The position numbers and the translations under genes are program-made. Of a stretch of 64,000 bases of DNA, positions 11,731 to 24,699 are shown piece by piece (position 1 is the stretch's first letter; every line of letters begins with the position of its first letter). The notes below the pieces were generated by a model. That model did not search any database. It was not told where the DNA came from and saw nothing but the letters and a program-made list of their open reading frames with translations. Source of the DNA: Prosopocoilus inquinatus (lineage: Eukaryota; Arthropoda; Insecta; Coleoptera; Lucanidae); NCBI GenBank assembly GCA_036172665.1, contig CM069872.1:42332101-42396100 (forward strand). Direction: 5' to 3'.

Positions 11731-11890
11731 CTGAAACACAAAAATGTAGTAGTAATAGATAACAAAAATCATTTTTTAAGATTAGAGGTTCGTTAAGAAT
11801 TTAATTAAGTGATACAATTACAAATATTGTCATTTATTCAAATGTTTACAGTCAGTTTCAAGACTTTGAACAAAAGAATCATTTAATTAC
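11731..11890 (-). other. probable 3'-UTR intron of Rab11
   Basis: The donor CCAGATACAG/GTAATTAAAT (11891/11890) and acceptor TTTTTGTGTTTCAG (ending 11731) are both good matches. The junction would lie 31 nt beyond the stop codon, close enough to avoid the usual distance rule for nonsense-mediated decay. A TTTATT on the plus strand at 11833-11838 (AATAAA on minus) lies inside this intron and would serve only unspliced transcripts. Confidence 0.5.
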
Positions 11891-11921
11891 CTGTATCTGG
11901 CAGAGTGTATTGCTAACGTTG

Positions 11922-12964
<1,043 letters not shown>

Positions 12965-13900
12965 TTTCAATTTTCAGCTGTTCGATAACCCTCCCCGAAT
13001 ATTAACACCAACACAAATACGGACTTAGTTCATATCACTGTTAAATAACGCCACAAATACCAACGTATTTTTATCACAGGTGCATTTCACAAAATAAATC
13101 TCGATTTAAAACGCTGATGACAAAAATAAACACAGTAAAATCACGTACAAGCTAGAGACAAAATGGCGGCTATATTTTGTTTTATTGTTAACTGTGCTTT
13201 GTACGCCCCTTCTCCCGTTGAATGTATGGAAGGGAAGAGGAATTTACATCCGCCAAGTTGGATCCTAGTGGACAGAACAACAAAATTTATATGTGAATTA
13301 GCCTTTTTTTACGCCACGCCTCATGACGTCTATCTCACTTGCTCTGAACGTGCACGCGTATGCTTCGTGCTGTAAACATTTGCGACTAAGCTACTGCTAA
13401 AATTAAGAAAAACCGTAAATAAGATTTTTTTATAATAAAATCCATTCTTCGTTCAGTTTATTTGCAAAAATATTTTGAGTAATACGCTAAGAAACGTCAG
13501 TCAAGTTTATTTTATTTTAACTAAACTCAAATGGCACGTTCACAAATTTTGATCTGTTTAAAAATTCCGCTGCTCACTTTTAATTTGAAAAGTGGCCCAA
13601 AACTTGATAAATCGAGTCCTTTATAATAAAGTTGCTTTTCCTGCTTTGGAGAATTGAATATTTGGGGATTGCTGTGATTGGCTCTCGTTGTTTACTTGAC
13701 GAAAGTTATTGGTTATCGTTCAACACGTGATCAAGGAAAACCAATAGCAGCAATCTATGATGTGTCAGTTTGGAGGATTCACGGTGGTAAAGACAGTTGA
13801 CCAGTCAGGGAAACTTCAAATCTTTTTATAAACAGAGTAATTTACTTGGTTGATAAAGAGATTTTCCGCCAAAAAGCGCCATTTTTCTCTAAAGTTTACA
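12965..13900. other. Rab11 upstream region and intergenic DNA
   Basis: Holds the presumed Rab11 promoter and 5' UTR. A plus-strand frame at 13,163-13,375 starting in ATGGCGGC has no recognisable domain. No clear core promoter motif was found. Confidence 0.4.
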
Positions 13901-14062
13901 ATGGCCCGTATTCTTACCTCGTCTTTAATTTAGCCACGTCGTGATTAAATACTCTCTCACTCTCTTACTCGTGAGAGTCGTATAAAGCTATATCGCTTAT
14001 GTTTATTTTAATCACGGCCTTAGTTAGAGCCGACTTTAATCATGAGATGAGAATACGGCCCA
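13901..14062. repeat. MITE with TGGGCCGTATTCT ends
   Basis: The left end GGCCCGTATTCTTACCTCGT and the right end GATGAGAATACGGCCC are inverted copies over roughly 25-30 bp, with subterminal TTTAATT/TTTAATCAT. Similar GnCCGTATTCTC ends occur at 49,296-49,455, a different element. Confidence 0.65.
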
Positions 14063-14129
14063 ATATTTGTTAAAAACAGTGTTAAACCAATCAAATATTT
14101 GAATTTTATCTTCTTTTTCTTTTTCTTTA

Positions 14130-14257
14130 ATCAGTGATTAATTTAATTCTCTGATTAAGGAACATCATTGGACGAAGATAACAATAGATTTGAAACAACC
14201 AATTATATTGTTTCACCCGACCAATCACAGGCTTTAATCACGCTGTTAAATTAATAA
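14130..14257. repeat. MITE with TTAATCAGTGATTAA end, truncated copy
   Basis: Shares TTTAATCAGTGATTAATTTA and most of the interior with 9078-9255, but the right end after CGCTGTTAAATTAAT is replaced by a TAA-rich run. Confidence 0.75.
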
Positions 14258-16160
14258 TAATAATAAAAACAATAAATCTTCTTTATTTAGCGAACTTTAG
14301 CTAAAAGCTATTCTTACACTAATTAAAAAAAATTAGAAACAAAAGAGAAATTATAGATATAGCAACAAAGTACGAGGTTTGAAGTAAACAAAAAAAAGAA
14401 TACAAGAGAAGATCCACAAAACCAAGCTCAACGAACATAAAAAGAAATGAACGACGAAATACAGTACGCAAAATAAAGATCACACTTGAGATGGACACTA
14501 AACAAATGACAAACGATGAATTACAAATAAGCGTCAATAAATTCCAAAAAATCAAAATAAAAAACAGAGAAAATGCAAAAGAGAAATTCATAGTACGAGA
14601 GCGTAAAGAACAGAAAAGAAAACCAGAAGATTTACGACGAAGGTCCGCTTGACACTATGCAAGAATTGTTATAAAATCTTGCATAAAGTGACATAGAAGT
14701 ATCGATTAGACTAGATTTTATGTGAGATTTCAGTGTCAAACGGGTCTAAGATGAACAAAAACAAGACAACTATAAAATAAAAAGAATTAAATAAAAAACT
14801 ACTACCACGATAGAAAAAAAAACAAGAAAATCGATGAAAATTATTGCTGCAAATAAAAACAAACTCGTAAGAAACAAAAGCGTACTGTAAAAAAGAGTCA
14901 ATAAACAAATGCGAAAACCAATTCAATTAAAAAGAAGAAAAATGCAAAAAACAAAAAAAAAACTGAAAAATGGACAGACAAACAAAAATAAATGAAAAAA
15001 GCGGTGATTCTCCCCTCCGAAAAAAGAGCGTCTCAACCTCAACAACAAAAAATAGGCCAAATCAGACGCCAAATAGGTCTAAAATGTAACACAAATGGCG
15101 GAATTGCGCCCAATCTGGCAACCCTGGAGGAGAGTACCCTCTGGTTAATACCAACCAAAAATTCTGTGAAGTGTTTTTTTTTATTGTATACTTTTGGTTG
15201 TAAACATGACTACTGAAGATTGTAGCTTTGTTGTCGAAATACGTATCAACCTAATTATTAACTACTAATTGCTACTATCCAGTTTGTTTCTTCTTATTGT
15301 TATAAATAAAATAATAGTTGCAAACGCGTTTTTAAAATATCTCGAGAACGGTTTGATTTAGCTGTAGATAATGATATACATAAATAAAATGCGTAGAATT
15401 TTACGAGCAATCCAAATTTATTTAGTCGTTACAATATTGCCAGGTCTCAAAACTCTGAAGTTGTTTGCTATGATTTAAGAGACGCCTGTAGAACTCCCGC
15501 GGACAATAAAATCCGGACACATCTTTTTTTTATAATGATTTTGTTAAATGTTCATTAAATTTGACATTTCGTATTCGTTTACGTTTTGACAGCCATATAA
15601 CCGCCTCAAAATAAACTTACTTTGCTAAATTGCCTCAAAATAAGCATGATATATCACAAGCTTGAATTTTATTATCCGCTGCAGTTTCTACAAAAACTAA
15701 TTTATTTTTTAAATATTTTATTCATTTGTGTATTACAGAGAAAATTGTAGAATTGCCTTTAAAGATCGTAATCAATTAATTTCAATAACGTGTCTGTTAA
15801 AAAAAATAATACAATAGATTTTTCGAAAAACAAAAAGAAAATCTTAGTATAGGCAACTTAATGAACACGATAGCTTGTATGGTTGCCTATATTGAAAACC
15901 TCATAATTTTATCGTTAAAAGCGTAACTTGTTCACAGATCACTTAGATTGTGCATTCTCCTAATCTTTTTTTAAATATTTAAAACAATTTTCTACTTTTT
16001 CTAATTTTAAAAATCAAATTCGAGTTCAAATTTCCAGTTCTTCTAAATTCCCCGACTTGCGAAAAAACAAGCAAATTCCCTGATTTTACCCTGAAATTGT
16101 GAACCTTTGCTCAATTCTCCTGAATTTTCCCGGTTTTCCAGGCGAGTGGCAATCCTGTCG
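14258..16160. other. A/AG-rich skewed block, then retroelement-like tail and intergenic DNA
   Basis: 14,320-15,000 is strikingly poor in T on the plus strand, a low-complexity AAC/AAG/GAA vocabulary. At about 15,190-15,260 the motif GAAGATTGTAGCTTTGTTGT followed by CGAAATACGTATC resembles the 3' parts of some insect retroelements. That resemblance is from memory and unproven. No gene is seen. Confidence 0.4.
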
Positions 16161-16170
16161 AATTGATTAC

Positions 16171-16225
16171 CTGAAGGGAACATGAGAGGTTTACCAACCA
16201 AAGTGTATCTGTCAGGAATTTTCAT
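16171..16225 (-). other. exon-like island, unidentified
   Basis: A good acceptor (TTATTTCAG) directly precedes ATG, followed by 18 codons (MKIPDRYTLVGKPLMFPS) and a donor (CTTCAG/GTAATC). It has the form of a first coding exon after a 5'-UTR intron, but no continuation is evident on the minus strand before Rab11, and I do not recognise the peptide. It could be an alternative exon, a pseudogene fragment or chance. Confidence 0.25.
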
Positions 16226-16229
16226 CTGA

Positions 16230-18310
16230 AATAATGAAATAAAATGAAAGCTAACTTTCAAAAATATATAATATTTACACACATTTACACGGTAGCTAAC
16301 TAAGAGGCACTTTGAACATAATTTTACGATAAATAAGCAATTCGCTTATGTGCATGCACTTTTTAAAATATAAGGAACACCTTTAACATAAAAAAAACTG
16401 TTTTGCAGATTTAAAAAAAAAATGATAGACTAGAAAATTATAAACTATTGTAAATTACTTAAGACTACAGTGTTACAGTACAGGGTAGATATATTAGGCA
16501 TTAAAAACAAAACAGTACCATTATTGTTACACTTTATGCAAAATCCATAACACTTCTTTGAACAGGTTAACTGTTTTTTTAAAGTATAAATATGAAAATA
16601 TATTTATGCGAAACAGAATATGATACATAAAACTGAAAATGCTTTTTCAAAGAAGACGCATTTGGCTGGAAGATCACGAGACATTAAATTTATTATTCGT
16701 ATAAAACTGGAAGTTGCCGATATATTAATCATTCAATGAGATGAACAATGCCGCTTACATATTTCAAAAGAAAGGCAGTGATTTATAAACAGTTAACATT
16801 TGCGTACTCTAACTATTCTTTTATAATTACTGTATGTAAGACAAAGCGGTCAGTATCCCTGTTGAAGAAACACATTTGACTGAGTAAAGGTTTATACGAT
16901 ACATTCATAAATTTATTCGTTGCAAATATACTGACGTAAATTTATATGTACATAATTTTAACGAGTATTATACATATTATACATAATTTAAAATTTAAAT
17001 AAAAATAGATTTTACAATAATTTATTGTTCAATACTGTATGGCTCCATAAAAGTAAATTGTTTTATGATAGAGTATTTGATTTTAAAAAGAAAAAAATTA
17101 CCGTAATAAAATTATTATCATTCTTTATTATAGTGATAAATTTGTATACACAAATGGAGTTTATTTAACCAGCTCTTCCTACCTAGATATGTCGTCCCTA
17201 CCACAGCAAGAGGTTCAACGCCCATTTTCTTCTTTTCCGGTGATCCATTTTTTTATACCGTGGTTAGTGAATATGTAAGGCATCGATTGATTTGAACTGA
17301 AAGTATTTAGCTTTTCCTTTGCTGTATTATTTTACTTCAAAAACCTGATACTTAATTGTGATTAGAAGCTCTTTCTCAAACGTATTAAAAATGGATGTAG
17401 AACCTTTTGCAGTGGTATGGGATAAGTTCAGATGTGTAATGTTGAGCTCTTGCTTTTAATTGTGTGTTATAATGGAGATTGATAAAGAAGAATACAAATT
17501 TATTATGTTAAAATACAAGAACAAGAAATTTTATGTAAAATTAATTCTTGATTATTTTTATCTGAAAGTTCGTCAAGATTTTTTTTTGTGATGCTGAAAA
17601 AGCCCAATCAAAATCCTCATCAAAATTTACCATTATGGATCGTCAGTATTTATCACATATTCATATAATAATGTAGCACCATTATTTTCAATAATTTATG
17701 AACTATACAAGTTTTCAAATTATCATATATTATTTGTTACTAACATTGTACTTTATTTTCTCATTAGTTTAATATATTTTGAGCAGATGAGGCCTGATAT
17801 TTTTTTTTTAAATAAAAGTCAACAGTTAACGCATGATCTTAACATTATAAAACACTATCAGAAAACTAAGTTTTGTGATTTTTTACGTAGCACACTACAT
17901 CAATATTATAGTGTAAAAAGATATGATTTATGTCTGTTAAAAACACCTTTTTTTTTACACTCATTTTAGACTAGAACTTCTTAAAGTACATGTTATTATC
18001 TATGCAAGTGCTGTGAGATTAAAACAAAATTAACAGCCTCTAATATTGTCCAATACGCTGCTTACAAACTATGATTTAAATTAAATGAATCGCAACTGTG
18101 GTACACTGAACGAATTAAATAAAACTTCAATCGAAAATACTTGGAAAGGACAATATCTGAAACTTTACAAACTAATAAAATGCAGAACACATTATACTAA
18201 AACAGACTGATAGCAATCATACGTAATAAGAGGCATGTTTATTTCTGATGCTCTGTGTAAATGTATTATATAAATATTACATATTTTACTACATATGTGC
18301 AAATTAAAAA
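16230..18310. other. AT-rich intergenic between wts and Rab11
   Basis: No gene, strong repeat or clear signal was found apart from short T runs. wts transcripts may end near 18,312, where TTTATT on the plus strand gives AATAAA on the minus strand. Confidence 0.4.
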
Positions 18311-18634
18311 ATTTATTGTCCCTTGGTTTTTTTTTCTACTTCGTAGTGCAATTTAATTATTAAAATTTTTCTATTACTTCAGATCTATTTTGTTTTTGAA
18401 GAAAAGATTCTTCCTGTCCATAAATTATACAATGTTGATGACTCTGTTTTGGTTTTCCACGGGCAAAAACATACCTCTTACTAACAAAATTAAAATAAGA
18501 GAAATTGTTATCAATTGAAATATGTTTGTTTTCCACTAAAATCAACACGTATAAATCTTCCTTCGAAACCAGTAGTTTGGCAAGTAGAAGGCCACAAAAT
18601 ATCACCAGGGTTCCACCCAATTAATCCAACTTAT

Positions 18635-21600
18635 TCACACATAAACAGCGCCCTGATTCTCATTATCATCTAAATTGATCCTATTGAAGGCTGGTCCTCC
18701 ACCGTCATCAAAAAATCGACGAAATGTGAATTCAAAGAATCCGTGAAAAGGTTTTGAATTATCTAGGAGGTCGTCGGATGCTGTCGAATCAATTGAGCCG
18801 GAGTTCCTCAACTTGTCTGGATCGATAGGGTCAAAGTTGGAAGTATCGGTAGGATATTCTATGCGAGGAATATGCGGGGCCTGTTGTCTGCGTAAACCTT
18901 TTTCAAAGTCTATATCCTTGAAAAACGGATGAGATTTCACTTCACTAGCATTCTTGCCTAAGCGTTTGTCAGCACTACAACACAATTTTAAAATTAAGTC
19001 TGTACTTTCCTTTGAAAGATTCGCTTCCTTTGGTATATGAAGTGTTGTTTCCCAATTTATCACCTAATGAGAAAGAAATATTACGTTTAATATAAGTGAG
19101 AATTAACAATTTACTAAAATTCATGATTTAATTAAGTAAAAAGTTTTTATCTTTAACCGATTAAATATTAAAAACTTTTTGCTTACAATTAGACAAGAGT
19201 CAACTTCAATTAATTATTTTAGTTACAAAAATTGCAAGAATTTAATGTATTTACCTTAAATTGAGTTTCAGCTGGTGTGCTGGCAAGGAAAGGTGGACTA
19301 CCTACAAGCATTTCGTACAAAATAACTCCAACACTCCACCAATCACACAACTGAGTGTATCCAGTGCGTTGCAATACTTCTGGGGCAATATAGTTTGGGG
19401 TTCCAACTAAAGAATGAGCTAGACAACGTTGATGTTCCATTCGTCGTCGCCGTTCCAACGGCTTGCACCTGCACTCTTCATTCCAATCATCAATGGGTTC
19501 CATCGAATCTTGTCGATTGTGATCCCCTAAAAACATTTTTAATGATTGTAGAAGCCTCTTATTTTGAAACGTGTCCTTACCATTGGGTTGGTAATACTTT
19601 GAGTTATGAGTCCAACGGAAACCAGTGCACAGGCCAAAGTCTGTAAGTTTAATATGACCATCCTTGTCTATCAAAATATTGTCTGGTTTTATATCTCTGT
19701 GAATAAAACCCATTTTATGAACACTCTCTACAGCACAGGTTAATTCTGCTATATAAAACCTAAAGAAATTCGGATAAAATAAATTGTAGAATATGAATTT
19801 GTTTAAATATATGTACTGACCTTGCCAGAGACTCTTCGAAAATTCCAAGCTTAATAAGAAGAGACATAAGATCTCCACCAGGTATGTAGTCCATTACAAA
19901 ATATAAAATATCACTATCTTGAAATGAATAGTACAACTTCACTACCCACTCGTTATCAGCTTCTGCTAAAATATCTCTTTCAGCCTTTACATGAGCAACT
20001 TGATTACGCTTCAAAACATCAGCCTTCCTTAACGTTTTCATAGCATACAAATGTTTAGTGTCAATTTTTCTTACAAGAGTGACTTCTCCAAAGGCTCCCA
20101 CGCCTATCGGTTTGATCTTAACAAACATGCTCTTATCCATTTTTGCTCGTTTCAATCTGATGTAGTTAGATTCTTTCTGAGACAACATTTTACGCATTTG
20201 ACACTGTGCTTCCGGACTCAAACCAATTTTGGTCATTTCATTTTCGAGTTGCATGCGTCTGAAAAGTCTCTGCTTGTAGGACTTGATGACGTTCTCTATA
20301 TGTTGCTCCATGAAAAATTTGAAAGCTTGGGGCGAGTAATTCTTTACCTTCCCATCTCTTCTCTCATCCTCTTTTTCTTTACTTATTTTCTTTCTTTCCG
20401 GTATGGGAGACTGATGTTTAATTTTTGTGTAGGGAGGTATTTGCGGTGGAGATACTTCTGTACGATTATCTCCATTCCCGTTCATTAAGGGATTGCTTTT
20501 CGATGATACCGACGAAGATGCTGTGAAAATAAAAAATACTACTAATTGAATTTGAAATTGTTATTTAATACCTGTCGGTGGAAGAGGTGGTGCTACGTTA
20601 TCCGGATAACCGGGAAGAAGCCGGCTATCTGCTGAATTTATTGACTGTGGGCTATCAGATCTCATATCCGAAGATACAACTGGTGAGTATTTTCTTTGCA
20701 GAGGTTGGTGAATGTGTGATGAAGCTCTGGGAGCCAAATTACATTCAACAGTAGCTACTTGGGCCAAATTATCATCAGAATAGGGTGGCGGCGGCGGCAA
20801 TGGTGGATGCACCATGCCCCTATGGACAGCTTTAGCTTTAGCTTGCATCGTACTGGCATAACTAGGAGGTTCTGTTGTTGGTACAGGTACAGCATTAGAG
20901 GTGGAAACGGGGTTCTGTGCACTTGGTTTAGGGTTAGCATACGCTTGCTGCTTTTGTTGAATAGAAGCAGTGTAAGATGGAGGAGGTATCTGACTAGCTG
21001 GAGGGGTGGTGCTTGTGGGGGAAGTAGGAATTTGCGGTGACGTTGGGGCAATTGCTGTTTGTAAGACAGGCTTTTGAACTTGGGTACTTTTAACCGATTG
21101 CATAATAATAGGGGGTTGTGTTTTAGCTTGCCGCGCTCCCCACGCTGGTAAAGGAGTGGGTCTTGGCATTGCTGTTGGTGTGGTTGTAGATACTGGGACA
21201 GGACTTGGAGAACCAGTCGATGTAGATCCAGAATAAATTCCAGAAGAAGGACTTTTTCTAAAATCTTGCGTGGGACTCTGACGATTCTGTATAGACGCAG
21301 AATAGGACGGTGGCGGAGGGGCACTGGGTGATTGAGGAATCAATGGATAAGGAGGGGGTGGTTCGGCATTCGATGTGCTTGAACTTTGATATAAACTTAA
21401 AGCTTGCATTTGTTGTGTCAGTTGCTGCTGAACTTGAGGTCCATTTTGAACGACCATAGGTTGTCTACCTGAGGGAGAAGACACGCTGCTAACCGGACTA
21501 GTACCTCTTTGAGATGAAGCAGGAGAATTGTATACACGATCAGACTGAGGCGTTCTTGAAGGCACAACAGGTGCTGGAGACATTCTTTTAAACATCTGTT

Positions 21601-22275
21601 GAAGATTGCTAGGCACTGGTGGTTGATAAGGCGCATGAGGTGGTGGAGGTGGAGGTGTATTTCGTGGTGGAGGTGGAGGAGGCGGCTCACTAAAATTACT
21701 TGGAGAATACTGTCGGCTAACAGGAGGATGAAGTTCTGCTAAACGAGGACTATCAGATCTTGAACTACCTGCTCCACTATCTAAGGCAGGACTTGCACGA
21801 TGCAAAGCTAAATCTCTTTCGATACTAGGCTTACGAATAAGCTTCGTATAGCTTTTATTACCATTATTACTATTAAGGTAATTAATAGCCAAATCTAATT
21901 GACCTCCTGATAATTGCAGGGCTTTTACAGAAGTTTCCTGAAAATATTAAATAATTTGCTATGGGACTAATAGAAACAGGCAAAATTAAATACCTCTGAG
22001 TAACCCATACTCATAAGATGTGAAAGATACTGTCTTAACTGATGATAATCCTTATCGGTACCGTTGCTACCAGTTGAGCTTAAAGAACTGACTCCACTCG
22101 TCGCAGAAAAGTTAGAAATCGTAGAGGCAGCACTGGAGCCCACAATATCACCGCCACTTTTTGCAAATGGTAGTAAAGAATTGTGGATTTCCTCCATAGC
22201 CTTTTGGTGGTAGCCCGAAGACCGGGCTGGAGTCGTGGGGTTCATATTGAGCTGGGACCGAGGCTGCTGGCCCAT
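18635..22275 (-). CDS. wts: Warts / LATS serine-threonine kinase
   Basis: Core NDR-family kinase of the Hippo pathway; it phosphorylates Yorkie/YAP and holds it in the cytoplasm. Exons (minus): 22275-21994, 21937-20572, 20520-19821, 19759-19581, 19526-19255, 19063-18635. All joins are GT-AG and in frame, giving 1,075 aa. N-terminal LATS-conserved segment [18 protein letters not shown] (21-38); UBA-like region about 78-118 spans exons 1-2; five PPxY motifs for WW-domain partners at 288-291, 303-306, 413-416, 451-454 and 477-480; a proline-rich run at 178-195. The MOB-binding helix follows [17 protein letters not shown] (611-627). Kinase: GVGAFG (689-694), Lys711, HRD (Asp805), DFG (Asp823), activation-segment Ser881 in [14 protein letters not shown], and hydrophobic-motif Thr1046 in FEFTFRRFF. 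All key residues are intact. The start has an in-frame TGA 12 nt upstream. Confidence 0.97.
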
Positions 22276-22383
22276 ACTGGGCCTTCACACTCTCAAACGG
22301 TTTCACATCTCCATACATACATAACGGAAATAACGTTATCTTATTTTATTTGTACTAATAAATTTATCCAAACTTTTTTTAAT
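22276..22383 (-). promoter_or_regulatory. wts 5' leader with acceptor and upstream ATGs
   Basis: A good acceptor (TTTCTTTCTTTACAG) ends at 22,384, so the first coding exon probably begins at 22,383 after a 5'-UTR intron. Three ATGs precede the wts start, at 22,322, 22,318 and 22,314. The one at 22,318 opens a 56-codon frame that overlaps the wts start in another frame and stops at 22,148. Confidence 0.5.
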
Positions 22384-22399
22384 CTGTAAAGAAAGAAAA

Positions 22400-24033
22400 T
22401 ATAAAATGGATGTTATCTGTGATCAATTAAAATTATGTAGTGAATAAGGAATAATAATTTATTTCTATTTGCGTATTCAACAGCCAGCTTCATTTTTTCT
22501 CGGAGGCCAATTACTTCCTACCTAATAAATACCTCACAATTTAATAACTACTCGTCCTGTCCCAAATTATGGTATACATTTCTATAAAGATGTTTTGAAT
22601 ATGGATGGTTCTATAAAATAATGGGTATTTCTTAAAATCAAGAACTCTTAGTGATTAAAAGATGACCTTGGATGAATCTTGTTCAATTAATAATAAAATT
22701 CAAGATATTGTGAATAGAGAACAATTTTGCAGTAAAGGGAGTTTGTCGGTATCTATTTTTTCTTAGTCAATATTCAGTTGACAACGCAAAATATTACAAC
22801 ATATTATTGATCAATAAAACTAAAGTTTCCCTTTATCATCACTCATTATATTAGTTTTGAATTTCAGTAAAAAAAAGAGAAAATCCAATATGAGAGTTTT
22901 GTGTATCTTAATTTGGGACAAATATAAAACCCGTAATGTACAGCACAATTTAGGACAGAGGAAGTACTGATAACCTGATAATTACTATACTTGGTAATTA
23001 CCAGTTACTCTATTATTATGTAATTAATATTACAAATAATCAGTAAGTTAATCTATACATCATAATTATATGGTGCACCTCCAATGCAATATATCAAGCG
23101 ATTATTCTGGGTGACTCATAAATAACGTAGAGAGGAAATTAAATGGGTAGCTAGAAGAGATCAAATTAAAGTTTTTTTCTTAATAAACTTTTGGTAAAAA
23201 AACAAGCAAAAGTTACCAATTACTTGCAGTAATCTTCTCCGTTTGAAATTCAAATTTGTGGTATTTAAGGGTTAGTTGAACAGTATTTACATAAAACAAC
23301 TATTTAAAAAAATGTACCTGATCACATAAAACTTACGACTATTTCATTTCTTTCTTTTAATGCCCAAATCTCTCAAAAAAGTTAACCTTTCTCGCTACAA
23401 ACAACATTTTTAACATTTTAAGCATAGAATTTTAGTGACAATAATCTTTAAACATATTTGAACTGATACTGAAAACATTAATCCTTAATTCGAAAAACAT
23501 AATGAAGATACAAACATTGTTTACCTCGTCCTCCCCACTTACTACGTCATAAAACGCTTGTTTCCTTGGATACCGATGGCGGGAAAAATTAATTTGAATC
23601 GCCAGTAAGCTGACCTTTCAATCTCATCCGTACGTTATGAGACCAGCTCGACACTGTGAGTTACACCATTTCTATAAATGCACTATTTCTTTGGCTCGCC
23701 GATTGTTCAATAATTGCTATTTGCACGATCACAACATTGTATTCATAACAACTCGCCGCCTCGTTGCAATAGTAAACCGTAAAACCTCATCTGGCCCTCT
23801 CAGTGGTTATAACTAATACATTAATGAATATTTACGGCAACTTAATCTGATGAGACACAATTATCATATTAAATAATTTCAATAAACGTGTGTTTGCCTA
23901 GAAAATACATATATTTTTTATTTATTATGTCAATAATAATGACTTTCTGTGGTAGCTGCTCCCAAGATATGCAGTAGCACAAGCCCTCTAAACAATTGAG
24001 CTTTTTCACAGTTTCTTGTTTCTTTTCAATGTA
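22400..24033. other. wts upstream/5' intron region
   Basis: No coding exon is recognised apart from the inferred non-coding exon near 23,525. Mostly plain AT-rich sequence. Confidence 0.4.
23525..23650 (-). other. possible wts 5' non-coding exon/promoter region
   Basis: On the minus strand GGGAGGACGAG/GTAAAC at 23,525/23,524 is a donor-like site that pairs with the acceptor at 22,384 to make a 1.14-kb 5'-UTR intron. The upper limit is nominal. No TATA box is seen. Confidence 0.35.
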
Positions 24034-24184
24034 ATAGCTTTGTTCTAACTGCTCGAAAAACCGTACACTGTACGATCGCGAGCATGCGCATTAAATAAAA
24101 GTCATGCGCAGTAAACAAAGCGACATACGATTTGTTAACTGCGCATGCTCATGATCGACTTGTGAGCTGTTGGAACAAAGCTAA
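24034..24184. repeat. MITE with TAGCTTTGTTCCAAC ends, copy 1
   Basis: The left end TAGCTTTGTTCTAACTGCTC and right end GTTGGAACAAAGCTA are inverted copies. The interior has GAGCATGCGCATTAA and AACTGCGCATGCTC arms. A second copy is at 60,218-60,352, with the same ends and arms. Confidence 0.8.
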
Positions 24185-24238
24185 TAAGTAATGACATGAG
24201 CGTCTTATTTCTTTGAAATATCTATAAGTCGAAAACAT

Positions 24239-24582
24239 GGCTCAAGCACAAATTACTACATAGATGCGAAGGTTGGTATTCCCGCCATTTTTCATGTCGC
24301 CATTGTTTTGGCGTTGTATTAATCAGATCGTGTGAGGTTACAGTTAATTCACTGTTAATCAAATGATTTCACCGTATTTTCATTACTATCTTTATTCGTT
24401 GATTAAAATAGCAAATTGACGAAAGGTGCATTAATGTATTAATACTGCAATACGCCGCAGTTTTCAAATTTCGCACTTTATCAACTACCTAAACAATGGC
24501 TGAAGGTCACGGAATTTTGCCGCGCAACATCAAAGGTGCCGCCCAGAGCCTTCGCATCTGCCTAGTAATCTGTGGCTCAAGG
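24239..24582. repeat. TIR-like element upstream of wts
   Basis: Arms at 24,239-24,274 (ACAAATTACTACATAGATGC, GAAGG) and 24,546-24,582 (CCTTCGCATCTGCCTAGTAA, TCTGT) are inverted copies of about 35 bp. The interior holds an ATG-led 41-codon frame at 24,496-24,621 (MAEGHGILPRNIK at its start) ending in TGA. Another frame, from about 24,601, reads through FKRRRRKILLSLEKNLLK to a stop near 24,693. Neither is recognised. Confidence 0.45.
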
Positions 24583-24699
24583 CTGGAGTTTAGGTACAGT
24601 TTGTTGCACCTCCCTTGAAGCACCGTCCTAATGATGATTTTAAACGGAGGCGTCGAAAGATCTTGCTTAGCTTGGAGAAAAATTTACTTAAATAAATAA

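Larger units (their letters stand above)
8095..11830. other. intergenic, 3' flank of GT11 and of Rab11, with MITEs
   Basis: No gene is recognised; all open frames here are short and AT-driven. It holds the MITEs at 8537-8657 and 9078-9255, and an AATAAA at about 9025. The rightmost part may be Rab11 3' UTR. Confidence 0.45.

Noticed and set aside
13163..13375. Plus-strand frame starting ATGGCGGC near the Rab11 promoter
   Set aside because: A good-looking start context, but no domain, no donor in frame and a divergent-promoter location.
19219..19878. A single uninterrupted wts exon through 19,527-19,580
   Set aside because: The extra 18 residues are absent from LATS family proteins as I know them, and the ends are good GT-AG sites. 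It is treated as an intron and retention is raised as a finding.
20755..21690. Long alternative-frame and opposite-strand open frames across wts exon 2
   Set aside because: Proline/serine/glutamine-rich codons leave other frames open. The wts frame matches LATS, including PPxY motifs, so the others are shadows.
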